Source: Norana najaformis (Eukaryota; Annelida; Clitellata; Crassiclitellata; Hormogastridae). Taken from it: a stretch of 64,000 bases of DNA. The DNA is taken from the NCBI GenBank assembly GCA_964023275.1, contig OZ029916.1, forward strand, positions 22,345,389 to 22,409,388. The letters are read 5' to 3'. The position numbers were made by a program, and so were the translations under genes. The notes below the pieces were generated by a model. That model did no database searches. It was not told the DNA's origin and was given only the letters and a program-made list of their open reading frames with translations. Shown one piece after another: positions 26,601-36,827 of this stretch (positions within the stretch are counted from its first letter, which is position 1; every line of letters starts with the position of its first letter).

Positions 26601-29600
26601 ATCCAACTGCACAAGGAAAGCTGAATCTATGTAGGAGGATATGATGCTCATATATGTTTAAAGCCAAGATTTAGTGGTCTGTTTACATACCTCAACAATA
26701 GCCTCTGTACTGAACTGACAGAGTGTCAACCACATCACAGTATACCTGTCACAAATTAACATAACAACAGTAAAATATTCCAAATTAATGTTTCTTCCTA
26801 GTCATTGAGCTTACATTTTAAGGTAAGGCCCAAAGTGTTCAAGCAAACATCACAACAAAAGTTAAATCGTTTCAGTTCAACGTTTGCACATATACTTTGA
26901 AATTCTGGCCTGAAGTGTCATTAATTTGCATATAATTCTTGATGACAGGATGCAATATGCACCATATAAATAAAAACCTGCATTACAAAAAAAAACAAGT
27001 GACTAGACACTAAATGTCACCCAAGAGAATTTGCCTGACTGTAATTTTAAGCTTCAGTGTGTTATGCCTGTTCATATGCCTGTTCATCAATCATAAAAAG
27101 TCTTAGCCAAAACACAGGAAGTTCAAAGAATGTCCTGATTACTTACGTGCCAGGTCCATCCCAAGTCCAGTATGTTGTATTCTAGAAAAGTTTAATTTAA
27201 TATAAAAATTAATCTTTCACAAGAAACTTAATTAACAGACTGAATACAAGTTATTTTAATAGCCAGAATTGCGAGCACAAAGGAGCATTCATACAAAGAT
27301 AAGGTCTTGAGCAGTAACCCTTCAACAGTAAAAATACGACATCATGTACTAAAACACCAATATCATTACAACCCGACTATGCTGAGGACTATTGTTGACA
27401 GAGGTATGTAATGCAAGAACAATAATCTAACACTAACTTACTTGATTCTTGTTATCAATCAGGCCAAAGCTATCTCAATGAATGTTGACAGAAGCAAATA
27501 AATTTCTGCTTAAAATAAAAAAGTATTGTTTTGCAAAAACACTGCAGACTTATTATATGCATGACTGCAAGTTCACAGGCAGGAATGCAAAAACTGAAAT
27601 AAAATACCACCTGGGTACCCCAGTCCTGTTGCACTCGATGAGCCTGCACATACATTCGTTACCTGGATAGCAAGGGTTCAGGTACCAAATGGCAGGAATT
27701 ACTGCAGGTCATTCCACTATGGTGGATGGAGAGGAATTAGAGACGGTAACAAGCTTTACATTCTTGGGATCAGTAGTAGAAAGAGAAGGAAAGTGCGATA
27801 TGGAAATAAACCGAAGGGTGGCGATTGGAAAAGCCACAATGAATGGACTAGAAAAAATATGGAAAGACAAACATGTGAGCACAGACACGAAAAAAAGATT
27901 GGTGAGGGCCTTGATTATACCAACAGTAACATACGGCAGTGAGACGTGGACAATGACCAAGAAAATAGAGAAAAAAATCAATGCTTGTGAAATGTGGATA
28001 TGGAGGAAGCTGCTGAGAACATCATGGACGGAGAAAAGGACTAATGAATGGGTACGCATGGCGATTGGAATTGAGCAAGATGAGACGTTACAACAAACAG
28101 TGCTAAAATTACCCGGATAGCAAGGGTTCAGGTACCAAATGGCAGGAATTACTGCAGGTCATTCCACTTACCATACGGTTCTTGTGTCTTATGCTGACTG
28201 GTCGGACCGGAACTCCAGGAATAAAAGCACCTATCAAAAGCCCAAAATGCATGTTAATCAACAAAGGTAACTGCAAATTCATATATGCATATGTACTTTA
28301 TTCCACACTAGGCAGACTGAAAATTCAACCATCCTACAAAACAAATAGAAAAGTTACAAAAACCAAAAGAAAACTCAAACCAACTGTCCACTGTAGACAT
28401 AGGTTCTGTTATCATGCAATCTCCTAGTGTACATACTGTCTGTGTCAGACACATCACAACTATTAACTAAAGAATAGGTGGCAGCAGCTGTTGGCTGCAG
28501 CTAACTTTAAGCCCTCCAGAGGGCAGTACAGTTCCAAAGCAGATGAACTTGATACAGCTGCATGTCTCCACTTCCCAAATGCATGAAGGTACCACACTTA
28601 GTAGCAGCTGTGGCTAAGATAAATTGTGGTACTTGTGCCCTTGGCTGCCACAGCCAGCTAGCAAACACAGGCAGTAGCTTAAGGTACCAACAGCCTTGAC
28701 GGTCCAATGCAGGAACTTCACCTTTAAAATAAAGTCTTAAAACAGTAGAGGTTAATGCAGCCAGGAACATAAATTGTCTGGTATTAAATCACAAACATTT
28801 TTGCTCATAACAAGACAGCAATATAGTTTTTGAGCTTTTTGTCTTTGAGCTTTCTAGCCAGCCTAAGACTTAGTGAATCATATGCTATTGTATTTCAGCA
28901 TGGCCCTCTTAACCCCTGTGGTTCATTAACATGTGGTCGCACAAAAACAGGTCCGCACCGTAACTGGAATTTTTCTGACAGTTAATCAAAAGATAGCAGA
29001 ACATAACCAAAGGTACAAGGCAAGATTCCAACTTCAAATACAAAATGTAGAGGACAGGATAAAAAAGGAATGGGTACAAAGCACAAATCCTCCATTGTTT
29101 TAATATTATAATGCATAGGCCAAATTTACATAGTGCCCATCAAGATATGTATTTCAGAATGCACATGTGACATTATTCAGCTGTAAAGTGCCCTATACTT
29201 TCACTGAATGCCCCCCCCTTTGTGACATCTGAGCAGAACAATCTCAATAACTCACTAAGTAAAGTTAGGCTGTGCTGGATGACCTTAGCATTAATGCACT
29301 GAACAGATTCCACTGATTGACCTTGCACTAAATGACCTCACCTGTAAAACTTGAAGAGATGACAGCAGATGAGCTCACCTGGTTTGAACGCAATGAGACA
29401 TTGTCCATTGGTGCAGGTTCCTTCAGGGAAGATGACAATTTCTGGCCAGGTATCTGATGACGTTGCTCTTCTCTTAAGCTCAGCAATTGTCTTCTGGCGC
29501 GAATTCTGATCCTCACGTATCACATATACGGGCTGTGTAAACTTAACTATTGCTGCATTACACAAAAAACATGTTCTCTGGTTACTGCTATTGTTTTATT

Positions 29601-32600
29601 GCTATTTAAGTTTCTAATGTAGCTTTTCAACATGTGGATCACGGTCATCACTTTTACTAATTCAGTAAAAGCTCATTTGCCATTTACACATTTCATTTCA
29701 CAAAATTTACAGCATTTAAACATTTTACTTCTCACAATATATAAGTACTTGATTTATGGTAAATATTAAATTTATTGACTCTTTTAATAACATTGGAATA
29801 AGCCTGCCTTGTGACAATGATTGTCACTGAAGATAACACAGGATAATCTGAAAGAATTCAGCCAACTTGGGTCACCATCATCCTCATCATTATCATCAAC
29901 AATTGCCTTGGGGCTAGAACATCAATTTTCTCCTCATCTTCTGAGATAATAATAAATGAGAAAGCTATAACAAAACCTCCTTAACACATGCACTATCATA
30001 ATATCAATTGTTACATAATGCAGTCAGGGCATTTATTTCACCTTTAAATATGACTTCGTAACAATGCACCTCGTTATAACATGGTGCTTGATATTCCTCC
30101 CAAACATAGGATTATATGGAGAGTCCAGCACACAGCTACAACATGTATTTCTTAAATTTCATTTTCAATGTAACAGAGCTCTGCAATTAAAACTACTAAA
30201 ATGATTTTTAAAATTTTACATTTTTAAAATTTGGCATGAAATTTATCTACTTCTTATTGCTTTAGAATAACCCCACAGCATAAGATTAAATAAAGTTCAC
30301 CATTTGCCTTTGAGAGATTCTTAAAATGAGCTATAAAAATAATCTGATGCATTAAGATAAGAAATCAAACCGCAGCCAATATGCCACTAATACATGCTAT
30401 GATTTTTCTTAGGGGAACATTATTTATCTTAAGAAAATATCAAGCAACCCAAGTGTACATGAAAAACATCCTTTTAGTAAAATGAAACTATGTGTTTGAA
30501 ATCATAATACATTTTCAAACAGTCAAGAATTCTAACCTCCAAGAAACGGTATGTTGTCGTTTTCGATTCTACTAACACCAGTTGGAAAATCATCACAGGC
30601 AAAAAGTATTACAGCGTCGAAGAAACTTGTATGTGGAGCAGCAACAACAATTGGAGCCTTAGTCTGGTTATCTCCAGTTGCAGAATTTTTATGTTCAATA
30701 ACACGAATCTTGTGATAACCACAAGAAAACAGCACACCTCGTATCAAAGCTCGCACTAGGATGGATAATTTTCTGGAACAGAAACCAAACACCATTTGAT
30801 ATATTTGAATTCACAACCATTGTCAACATAAAAAAAGATTACACTTCAAATTTGTAAAATTATCACACAAATAGCAATTTACCAAAAAACAGAGACTGAA
30901 GTATAAGAAATATACTAAATATTTCCAACTTCTCAATACATTTAGAAAAGCCATCAAGTATCGATATCTAAGAAAATCTACCAAGTACAGAAGCACTAGA
31001 AGACCCAACTGATGAGCAGCCAATGCATGTAGCCAGTTCTTTCCTTTGCTGTCTAATCTCACCACCGATAATGTACAGTTGATATGATGCACTCAATTTA
31101 AAGCCCAGAATACCAATCCTAAAATATTTTTCTGTTCACAAGATAATTTGAACCCCGATCTCTGGGCTGACATTCTCACATTAATCAATAGATTATCACA
31201 CTTCTAATCCACAATAAATTGGTGAATCCCTTAATGAGTGGTTCTTAAACTGGTGGTCTACACACTGGCACTGGTCTGTACAGCTCCAGTAACTGGTCTG
31301 CAAAAATAATTCCAACGTGCAACAAAGTGACAAAGCATAGATGAGAGAAGCTTAAAAAACTGACACTTAAATCTGACAGGCTGTAACTTACTCTACTTAC
31401 GGACTCAAATAACTGGCGACTCATCAAAATTCCTGACTATTGTTAGCTGACTATCGCTACATCACTGTCAAGAGACTTGGCATCATTTGGCCTCTGCCAG
31501 CACACAACTTCATACAAAGTTCAAGAACTACTGCCCTAGATTTTCATTTGAAATCAAAATGGGCACAGACACTAGTCACAGAAATGCAATGCAAGCGAGG
31601 CATGGTCTTCTGTAATATAATAGGCCATCTAAAATGCAAAGACCTTCACTGGCAGATTTAGAGACAGCTCGGTTACTGAAATCAACCAAAGCATGATTGT
31701 CTTATCATCCCACTAGGCCTCTTGGATCACCACTTTCTTGTCTTGATCATCAGTAACAGCATCATCATCATTTATCGATCACCTCTGGTCAATGATCACC
31801 TCCTCATCACTATCTTTCTCTTCATCACAGTCTTTCTGGAATTTAGATTCTTCAAAAAAGATCAACTGAATTTTAAAAAATGGTCTGCAGATTATTTTGG
31901 GGTACTGACCTCCTCCATCCACTCATCGGTTTCTCTTGGTGATGGCTCACTCCGTATGTGGCAATTGCTGTCGTGACACATATCAGTAACAGACAGAACA
32001 ACAACATGATCACTCGGATTGGAAAGACCGTCACAGACATAACTGCAATCTGTGAAATAATAAAAATATATTTTCTCAACACGTGTAATTCAATCTTCAG
32101 TAGTATGAATGAATACATCTAGTATTTATATAATATCTTTTAAGAACCTGTCTATGACACTGCCAATGAATTCCTTAACCTTTTTATTTCCTGCACAGAT
32201 GTTGCTTTAAAGACTTAACTCGATTCATTTATATTAATTAATTAATTAAGTATGTTCTTTATTAATCAATATCTCATCGCACATCGGTGTACAAGTATTT
32301 AATCTAATAAGCTAACAGAAAAAACTTATCAAGTGTACAATGTCCTAATAATAGATTTACGCATTAAACTATCAGCAGGAAGGATCATACGGTCATGGGG
32401 ACGGGACCGTAAGGAATAACACAGGGTTTTGACTGGCGGGAGTAGCTGCTGACTAGCGGGAGTAGCTGTAGTAAGATAGTTTGAATTATTCAAAATTGTT
32501 TTAAAGAGATGAGCGTCGGCTATGCCACTGAACTCTGGCCAACCACTTAGCCAACAATACTTAAAATCATTCCTCACTCCTCAAACTATCATTATTCAAC

Positions 32601-33726
32601 CAGGTCACCTGAATGCCTTTCTCTTGCTGTGCCAAAAACTAGAACTGTTCTTGGTGAGCGAGCTTTTCGGTTCGTAGTGGATCCGTTAACGCCCGGGACA
32701 TTAGCGGAAACTCAGAGACTAGATTCACGCTATTGGCTAAAGCATGTCACGTGAAATTTGCACTTCCGTTGTGATTTGGGTCACTTCCGGATGCATTTCT
32801 AGATTTTGAAATGGCGGCCCTCAGGCTGCATCAGTTTAGCTAGCTTTCCATCAATTTCTCTTATAAAGATAATGTCAAAATTTGATACTCTTATCGCTAT
32901 TTCATGCATTTTAATTACAAATACCAAAGGTCTCGTTGTGCCAGCAAAAATGCATTAAAATGGGCTATGAGGCAATAAACTTGTATTTCCCAAAAAGAAA
33001 TGTATTTGTGGGTTTGTTGGACTGAATTTTTAAAAAGAAAATCCCCATTTCTTGTTTTTGTTTGCAAATGCGCGACAGGCAATTATGCAGGTTCTCATAA
33101 CAACATCAGTTATTAATATACAGATATTTTATCAGAAAGGGGTCCAAATTAGGTCATTTTTACTACTGTCCTTTCCTAACATACAACACGTGTTACGCTT
33201 TACTATATTCGGGCGTGAGAGGATCCTCGACAACTTCAATCACGCCCGTTAGCCCCATACGCGTGCACAAAATCACGTGCTATGCATTGACCAATTGCGT
33301 GGCGGGCGTTATTCGAGTCCCGTGTATAGGCTAACGTCGGGCGTTACGGTATCCACGATCTTTTCGGTTGTTTCGTTCTCGACTTCAGACTTACCTTATT
33401 CAGTTGGCTTAACCGCCGCAGGCTGCCTCAGTCTTAGGAGACTGAACTGGATATTGACCTCAGTGCGGCTTAAATTTAATGCGCCATAGGTTGATGCCTT
33501 GTGCATTAGACACCGGCGCTCTAACAGTTCCTAATTAATAAAAATATAAAAAATGTTCTCGTTCGCAATTCCGTGAACGCCTCGTGCTATGCTCGACAAC
33601 GAATTCAGCCGTAAAAACATTTACCTGTATTTTACCCCATATCGAGAATTTTACTCGATGAAAGAAAGGGTTGGGAAGACCGGATTCGTTCAAGGAATCG
33701 CATCTGTCTACCTTATTTTCACTCAT
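20655..33726 (-). CDS. LPCAT2: Lysophosphatidylcholine/lyso-PAF acyltransferase (LPCAT2-like), complete, 13 exons
   Basis: This ER membrane enzyme re-acylates lysophosphatidylcholine; vertebrate LPCAT2 also acetylates lyso-PAF. Exons, 5' to 3': 33726-33625, 32049-31910, 30772-30537, 29552-29379, 28230-28172, 27181-27147, 26745-26691, 26327-26245, 25541-25416, 24586-24436, 22528-22430, 21971-21830, 20788-20655. All have AG/GT borders and matching phases, totalling 511 codons plus stop (human LPCAT2 about 544). A hydrophobic segment spans residues ~43-64. The acyltransferase motifs are HTSFFD (128-133) and FPEGTC with EGTC at 203-206. Three EF-hand loops follow: 386-397 (DRNCSGTIDFRE, canonical), 423-434 (degenerate) and 458-469 (canonical). 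The C-terminus KKTL is a KKXX ER-retrieval signal. GWRRKLS, VAAPH and SNTEDVIQLAF favour LPCAT2 over LPCAT1, though an invertebrate gene may be co-orthologous to both. Its start has A at -3. It is divergent from the RPTVHW gene, and a second copy starts at 62214. Confidence 0.95.
21551..21656. repeat. 107-bp direct repeat D, copy 1
   Basis: Nearly identical to 24204-24312, with only a few substitutions and one length change. It sits in the intron between LPCAT2 exons 12 and 13. Confidence 0.85.
22960..24200 (-). mobile_element. LINE fragment with RT motifs and 3' end, in LPCAT2 intron
   Basis: Read on the minus strand, 5' to 3', it shows IPQGSV (RT motif) and then CADDILLYISF, corresponding to the YADD box region. 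Near the end come VAGPRSWNSSSK and PGLKTHLFLDSF, typical of the ORF2 C-terminus of CR1/L2-like LINEs. Frames shift several times. The 5' half is missing. It lies in sense orientation within the intron between LPCAT2 exons 10 and 11. Confidence 0.75.
24204..24312. repeat. 107-bp direct repeat D, copy 2
   Basis: Second copy of the sequence at 21551-21656, in the same orientation, about 2.65 kb away in another LPCAT2 intron. It immediately abuts the upstream end of the LINE fragment at 22960-24200, so it may be a LINE-linked or separately dispersed repeat. Confidence 0.85.
24946..25305. repeat. 45-bp minisatellite, 8 units, in LPCAT2 intron
   Basis: Eight units of 45 bp run head to tail with very few differences, e.g. 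GATAACTGCTTG against GGTAACTGCTTG. Because 45 is a multiple of 3, the minus strand is open in two frames, one giving the 15-residue repeat ALEQAVIRVDRSWKI. It lies between exons 9 and 10, which splice cleanly without it. It ends 111 bases from exon 9. Confidence 0.95.
25936..26102. repeat. Two-copy tandem duplication of about 83 bp
   Basis: A block starting TTGATAAGTTTGGTTAAAAT and ending TTATTGAAATGT is present twice in a row with few mismatches, in the intron between LPCAT2 exons 8 and 9. Confidence 0.85.
27660..27716. repeat. Long direct repeat flanking a LINE insert, left copy
   Basis: About 57 bases are nearly identical to 28112-28168, differing at CTGG/CCGG. The two copies flank the LINE fragment 27718-28111 exactly. 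Confidence 0.85.
27718..28111 (+). mobile_element. 5'-truncated LINE ORF2 fragment (C-terminal end)
   Basis: An open frame running through 27689-28120 encodes TFLGSVVEREGKCDMEI, PTVTYGSETWTMTKK and INACEMWIWRKLLR. These are hallmarks of the segment C-terminal to the reverse transcriptase in RTE/jockey-like LINEs (FKYLGS...; LYGSETW...; EMRCWRR). The frame is unbroken over about 130 codons, so the insertion looks young. It is antisense to LPCAT2 and lies between exons 5 and 6, flanked by an unusually long direct repeat. Confidence 0.85.
28112..28168. repeat. Long direct repeat flanking a LINE insert, right copy
   Basis: Second copy of 27660-27716. It ends at the splice donor of LPCAT2 exon 5 (exon edge 28172), so the donor itself is preserved. 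Confidence 0.85.
28565..28870 (+). repeat. Dispersed repeat C, copy 2 (LPCAT2 intron)
   Basis: It aligns with 15410-15700 in the same orientation over about 290 bases. Neither copy has visible terminal repeats, a tRNA head or an RT motif, so the class of the family is unknown. Confidence 0.72.
31136..31200 (-). mobile_element. tRNA-derived SINE head
   Basis: On the minus strand it reads AATCTATTGATTAATGTG (A-box region), GTCAGCCCAGAGATC, then GGGGTTCAAATT (B-box region), close to the spacing of a tRNA. The body is not clear. It lies between LPCAT2 exons 2 and 3. Confidence 0.5.
32340..32520 (-). mobile_element. LINE ORF2 C-terminal remnant
   Basis: On the minus strand YSLRSRPHDRMILPADS followed by IIRTLYT resembles the extreme C-terminus of LINE ORF2 proteins (NLR-R-H ... 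F--RLLY). A short in-tandem duplication (AGCGGGAGTAGCTG) lies within it. The same remnant occurs in arm 2 at 63430-63620. Confidence 0.5.
32525..33545 (+). mobile_element. LINE family B 3' end, split by a MULE-like element
   Basis: Left part 32525-32672 and right part 33360-33545 match consecutive portions of the LINE at 10780-11530: CTTGGTGAGCGAGCTTTTCGG on the left, and the 3' terminus with GCGCCATAGGTTGATGCC and GACACCGGCGC on the right. The MULE-like element 32673-33359 lies between them. The fragment lies in LPCAT2 intron 1. Confidence 0.72.
32673..33359. mobile_element. Non-autonomous Mutator-like (MULE) element, 687 bp
   Basis: The ends are long imperfect inverted repeats: GTGGATCCGTTAACGCCCG on the left and the reverse complement of GTGGATACCGTAACGCCCG on the right. 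Similarity extends about 100 bases inward, including CACGTG-like words. It is flanked by a perfect 10-bp direct repeat CTTTTCGGTT (32663-32672 and 33360-33369). The related LINE at 11260-11290 has this site once. Target duplications of 9-11 bp are typical of MULEs. No transposase is present. Confidence 0.82.
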
Positions 33727-34326
33727 TTTTGTTGAAAAATGTTAAACTGTTATAAACTCCTTTCCTAGATCTTGACGCATAGACATCTATGTCTTGACGC
33801 TGTCCTTTCAACAGGCTTGAGTACAACGAGGTAATAGAAGAACTAGAGAAAGTGCTGCCGTGTATTGGGCTTACGACGGCTGTAGCTGCTGGAAGTGACG
33901 TATCACCAGGCTAGCTGGTAGACGGTCAGCTGCCAACAGTGCATCTGCCGATGCAATTAGGATGTGGAATCTGGCCAAATTTATAACAAAAATAGGTTTT
34001 ACCTTTGTCTCCAGCCCTATTGAATTTTGCTTGTTATTTCTAACTCATCTGTTGGACGCTAATTTTGTGTTTTCGTTACGCAGGAGGAATAATTAAGCCT
34101 CACGTTGACATGTCGTCCGGCGCTCCTGTGCGTCAAAAAGCGAAAATCAAAATCAAATCCCGACGTTAGAAATGCAAAACGCGACAATAAAAGTTAAAAA
34201 CGCCGCGAGAAAAATCAAAACGTGGATAAAAATTAAAAACTAGGCAAAGTAGCTAAATATTGTCCGTGATCAACTTTTACAATTTTTATTGCCTTCCGGT
34301 AAATAGGAAAGAAGTGGCTAAAAATT

Positions 34327-34563
34327 GAGGAGGAGGAGGAGGAAGAGGAGAAGGAGGAGGAGGAAGAAGAGGAGGAGGAGGAGAAGGAGGAAGAGGAGGA
34401 AGAGAGGAGGAGGAGGAAAAGGAGGAAAAGGAGGAAAAGGAGGAGAAGGAGAAAAAGGAGGAAAAGGAGGAAAAGGAGGAAAAGGAGAAGGAGGAAAAGG
34501 AGAAGGAGGAGGAGTAGGTGGAAAAGGAGGAGGAGAAGATGAGGAGGAGGAGGAGGACGTTGA
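34327..34563. repeat. Polypurine (GGA/GGAA) tract, arm 1
   Basis: About 235 bases are almost purely purine on the plus strand, between LPCAT2 and the divergent RPTVHW gene. Such tracts can form triplex structures. The basic and serine-rich open frames through it are artefacts. The arm 2 counterpart is 61382-61622 and differs in unit order. Confidence 0.95.
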
Positions 34564-34729
34564 GTAGAAGCGGAAGCAGAAGAAAAGCAGTCTCTAAAAA
34601 CTTAAATCGCATCTGTTTACGGATAAGTGATTCTGAATTCAAACAGCTTTACATAAGCAAATACATTAATTAATTAATAACGCAGCGATTAATTTAGCGG
34701 TTTAAAATATTTTCGCGGCAGTGACGAAA

Positions 34730-34737
34730 TGACGTCA
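34730..34737. promoter_or_regulatory. Perfect CRE (TGACGTCA) upstream of RPTVHW gene, arm 1
   Basis: A palindromic CREB/ATF site lies 146 bases before the proposed ATG at 34883. A second half-type site, TTACGTCAT, follows at 34751-34759. Both are preserved in arm 2 (61204-61211, 61182-61190). Binding is inferred from the word alone. Confidence 0.55.
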
Positions 34738-34882
34738 TTTTCGCGACTGATTACGTCATCTCCTTTGTTGGTTCGGCCTTCTTGTTGAGAGAGCTTTTGG
34801 CTAGATTGTTCGATTGCGATTTTCTAGGCGATTTTTTGGCGAATTTGTGAATTGTTAAATTGTCTGTTCAGCGTTGCTGGTG

Positions 34883-36330
34883 ATGTTTCGACGGCTGTTC
34901 GGTCGCTGGTTCGGTTGTCTGCTCGAGACGCTGTTTGGGATGCCGGTTGCGCAGGGAGGAGAGGTTGACGTGGAGGCTGCGACGCCCCCGGGAGCTGCCG
35001 AAGAAGATCCCGTCCAGGTAGTAGCCCCTCAGATTTTCTATCCAGGCCCCCGTGATGCGAACATGCGGGGCATTCTTTTTGTGTGTAACGGGCAGAGGGT
35101 CCTCATTGACAGTCAGGGCGAATCGAGGACCGTGTGTGAAATCGTCGATGACCGGTCAGGGTTGACGAACCGGTCATCAGGTGACGGTCACCGCGGTCCG
35201 ATTCCCTGTCCTCTGTTCGATGACCGAGTTGAGTCAGATCGTGTCAGAGATGTTGAAACACCCGCTGGTCCGCTTTGGAATATGTCCTTATTCAGCTTTC
35301 TTAAGAACCCCACACATGATGAGACAAATAGATCGACGCCCTGTACTGACGAAACAGCTGTCAAAGTATGTGAGGAGGTCTCACACGAAGACACGGGTGA
35401 TGGTAATGGGGATGGACTGACGGATGAATGCGATTCTGACACTGATCCCTGTTCTGGCGAAGTAACACCAGTCGAAGTTCGTGAGGAGGTATCGCCCCTG
35501 TACTGACGAAACGGCTGTGAAAGTACGTGAGGAGGTCTCACACGAAGGCGGGGGGTGACTGTGACGTGGATGAAAGTGAATCTCATCCCGATCCTGACCA
35601 GACGTTGTTGAAAGTGCGTGAGGAGGGGGAGCCACGAAGACAGAGCTGGTCATGAAGATGATGACACGGGAGTCCCTCTTGTGGGTCAGCCATATGCCCC
35701 AGTTCAAGCTGATTCACTGCGCACTCTTGTCCATGATGCCAGTGATCAGCGGTTCCCAGACCCTGCTCACCCACATGGTATTTTTGAAAGGGACACAAGT
35801 CACACCCTTGTCAACTGGTCTGACAAGTCAACATCAGTCAGGACTGTCACGCGAGGCACTGACGATGATCGATTGACTTTGATCAGAGGGGTGGATGACG
35901 GCGACAGAAATGTCAATCCCGCTCGTCAGGCAAACGTGCATTGCAAAACCGTCGTGGATGTCCATCATTACGATCTCTCTGACCGTGCTCCCTATCGAGG
36001 GATTCCGAAAAGGGCCCCTGTCCGGCCCACTGTTCACTGGGCTGAGGAACTGAGGGAGGTGCGGGTTTTTTGAGCAAGGCGCTGAGGAAGACCTGGAAGT
36101 TCTGTTTTGTGGGAAAAACTGATCATGACACTGAGGAAAAGGGTTTTGCTGATGAGAGACGGAGAGGCAGAGAAAAGAGAGGTTGAAGGGGAAGATCTCT
36201 TGACTGTTAACACCCATTATGCACGCCACTTTCGCCGCCGTTTACCGCCACCACCTCCTCAACTACCGTCACTACTTTACCCGTTGCGAAGACCTCTGCC
36301 ACGCTGGGACGACTACAACCACTACCTACT
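34883..36330 (+). CDS. Uncharacterised RPTVHW-family protein, arm 1 copy (frame interrupted)
   Basis: I do not recognise this gene. The ATG at 34883 follows codons the longest open frame also includes but which lack an ATG. The N-terminus (MFRRLFGRWFGCLLETLF) looks like an amphipathic or membrane-associating helix. An acidic middle follows, with repeats of TDETAVKVREEVSHED and a TSP3-like GDGNGDGLTDECDSDTD. The C-terminal part has IPKRAPVRPTVHWAEEL and LREVRVF, reminiscent of PP1-docking motifs such as TVTW in PNUTS or KVRF in PPP1R15. Coding is split over several frames: 34883-35506, about 35618-36073 and 36107 on. Many arm differences lie in G or C runs, so sequencing error, allelic decay and real pseudogenisation all remain possible. 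Satellite sequence starts about 390 bases downstream. Confidence 0.6.
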
Positions 36331-36722
36331 CTACCTCCGCTACCACCGCTTTCACTTCTATGACTATTTTCTGCCGCTTTTTTCCACCTCTACCAGACCC
36401 TTCTATGACTGCTTCCACCACCTGTACCCTGAGGACTACAAGCACTTTCACGTCTACTTCTACCACTTCTGCCCACTTCAAACGCCTATTCTTGCTGACC
36501 ACGCCAGGAGGGGGCATTCCAACACCTTCCATGCCCAGGCCCCGGGGGGTAAATCTCAGAAACCTACTTGGATGCAGGCGGCTCCAGATGAGTCCATTTT
36601 CCGAAGCAATTTGGAAGCTTCGATTTTTTCAAAATTTTTTAATTTTTCTCTAAATTGTTCGTTGTTAGCCGTTAGCGTTTTTTGCGTTTTGTTTGTCGAG
36701 TTATATTTTTTTTTTAAAATTT

Positions 36723-36817
36723 TGCAAGTGGAAAAAATAATCTAACGGGCGAATCTGTGAGAGAGAGAGTGAGAACTTGCACGTGGAAAAAATAATCTAC
36801 CGGCGAATCTGAAAGAA
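36723..36817 (-). repeat. Two satellite units at the inner edge of arm 1
   Basis: These bases contain the reverse complement of the unit seen at 50285-58935 (TTGCAAGTGG ... AATAATCTACCGGCGAATCTG). Arm 1 therefore also runs into the satellite before the assembly stops at the N run. Confidence 0.9.
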
Positions 36818-36827
36818 NNNNNNNNNN
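36818..36827. other. Assembly gap (10 N)
   Basis: A run of ten N directly follows two satellite units. The true amount of sequence missing is unknown, and the join to 36828 onward is not supported by sequence continuity. Confidence 0.99.

Larger units (their letters stand above)
31953..36722. repeat. Inverted duplication, arm 1
   Basis: This interval is the reverse complement of 59262-64000. It contains LPCAT2 exon 1 and the visible part of exon 2, the nested LINE/MULE insert, the GGA-rich tract, the CRE-bearing upstream region and the RPTVHW gene. The arms differ by scattered substitutions and many one-base changes in homopolymer runs, plus an 11-base difference inside the MULE-like element. 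The outer limit is unknown because the window ends inside arm 2. Confidence 0.95.

Noticed and set aside
34286-34642. Serine-rich and arginine-rich open frames in the upstream GGA tract, both arms
   Set aside because: Low-complexity purine tract; the two arms differ in unit order and in the encoded residues.
35381-35400. TSP type-3 or dockerin calcium-binding repeat in the RPTVHW protein
   Set aside because: Only one short Asp/Gly-rich stretch matches and the flanking pattern of those domains is absent.
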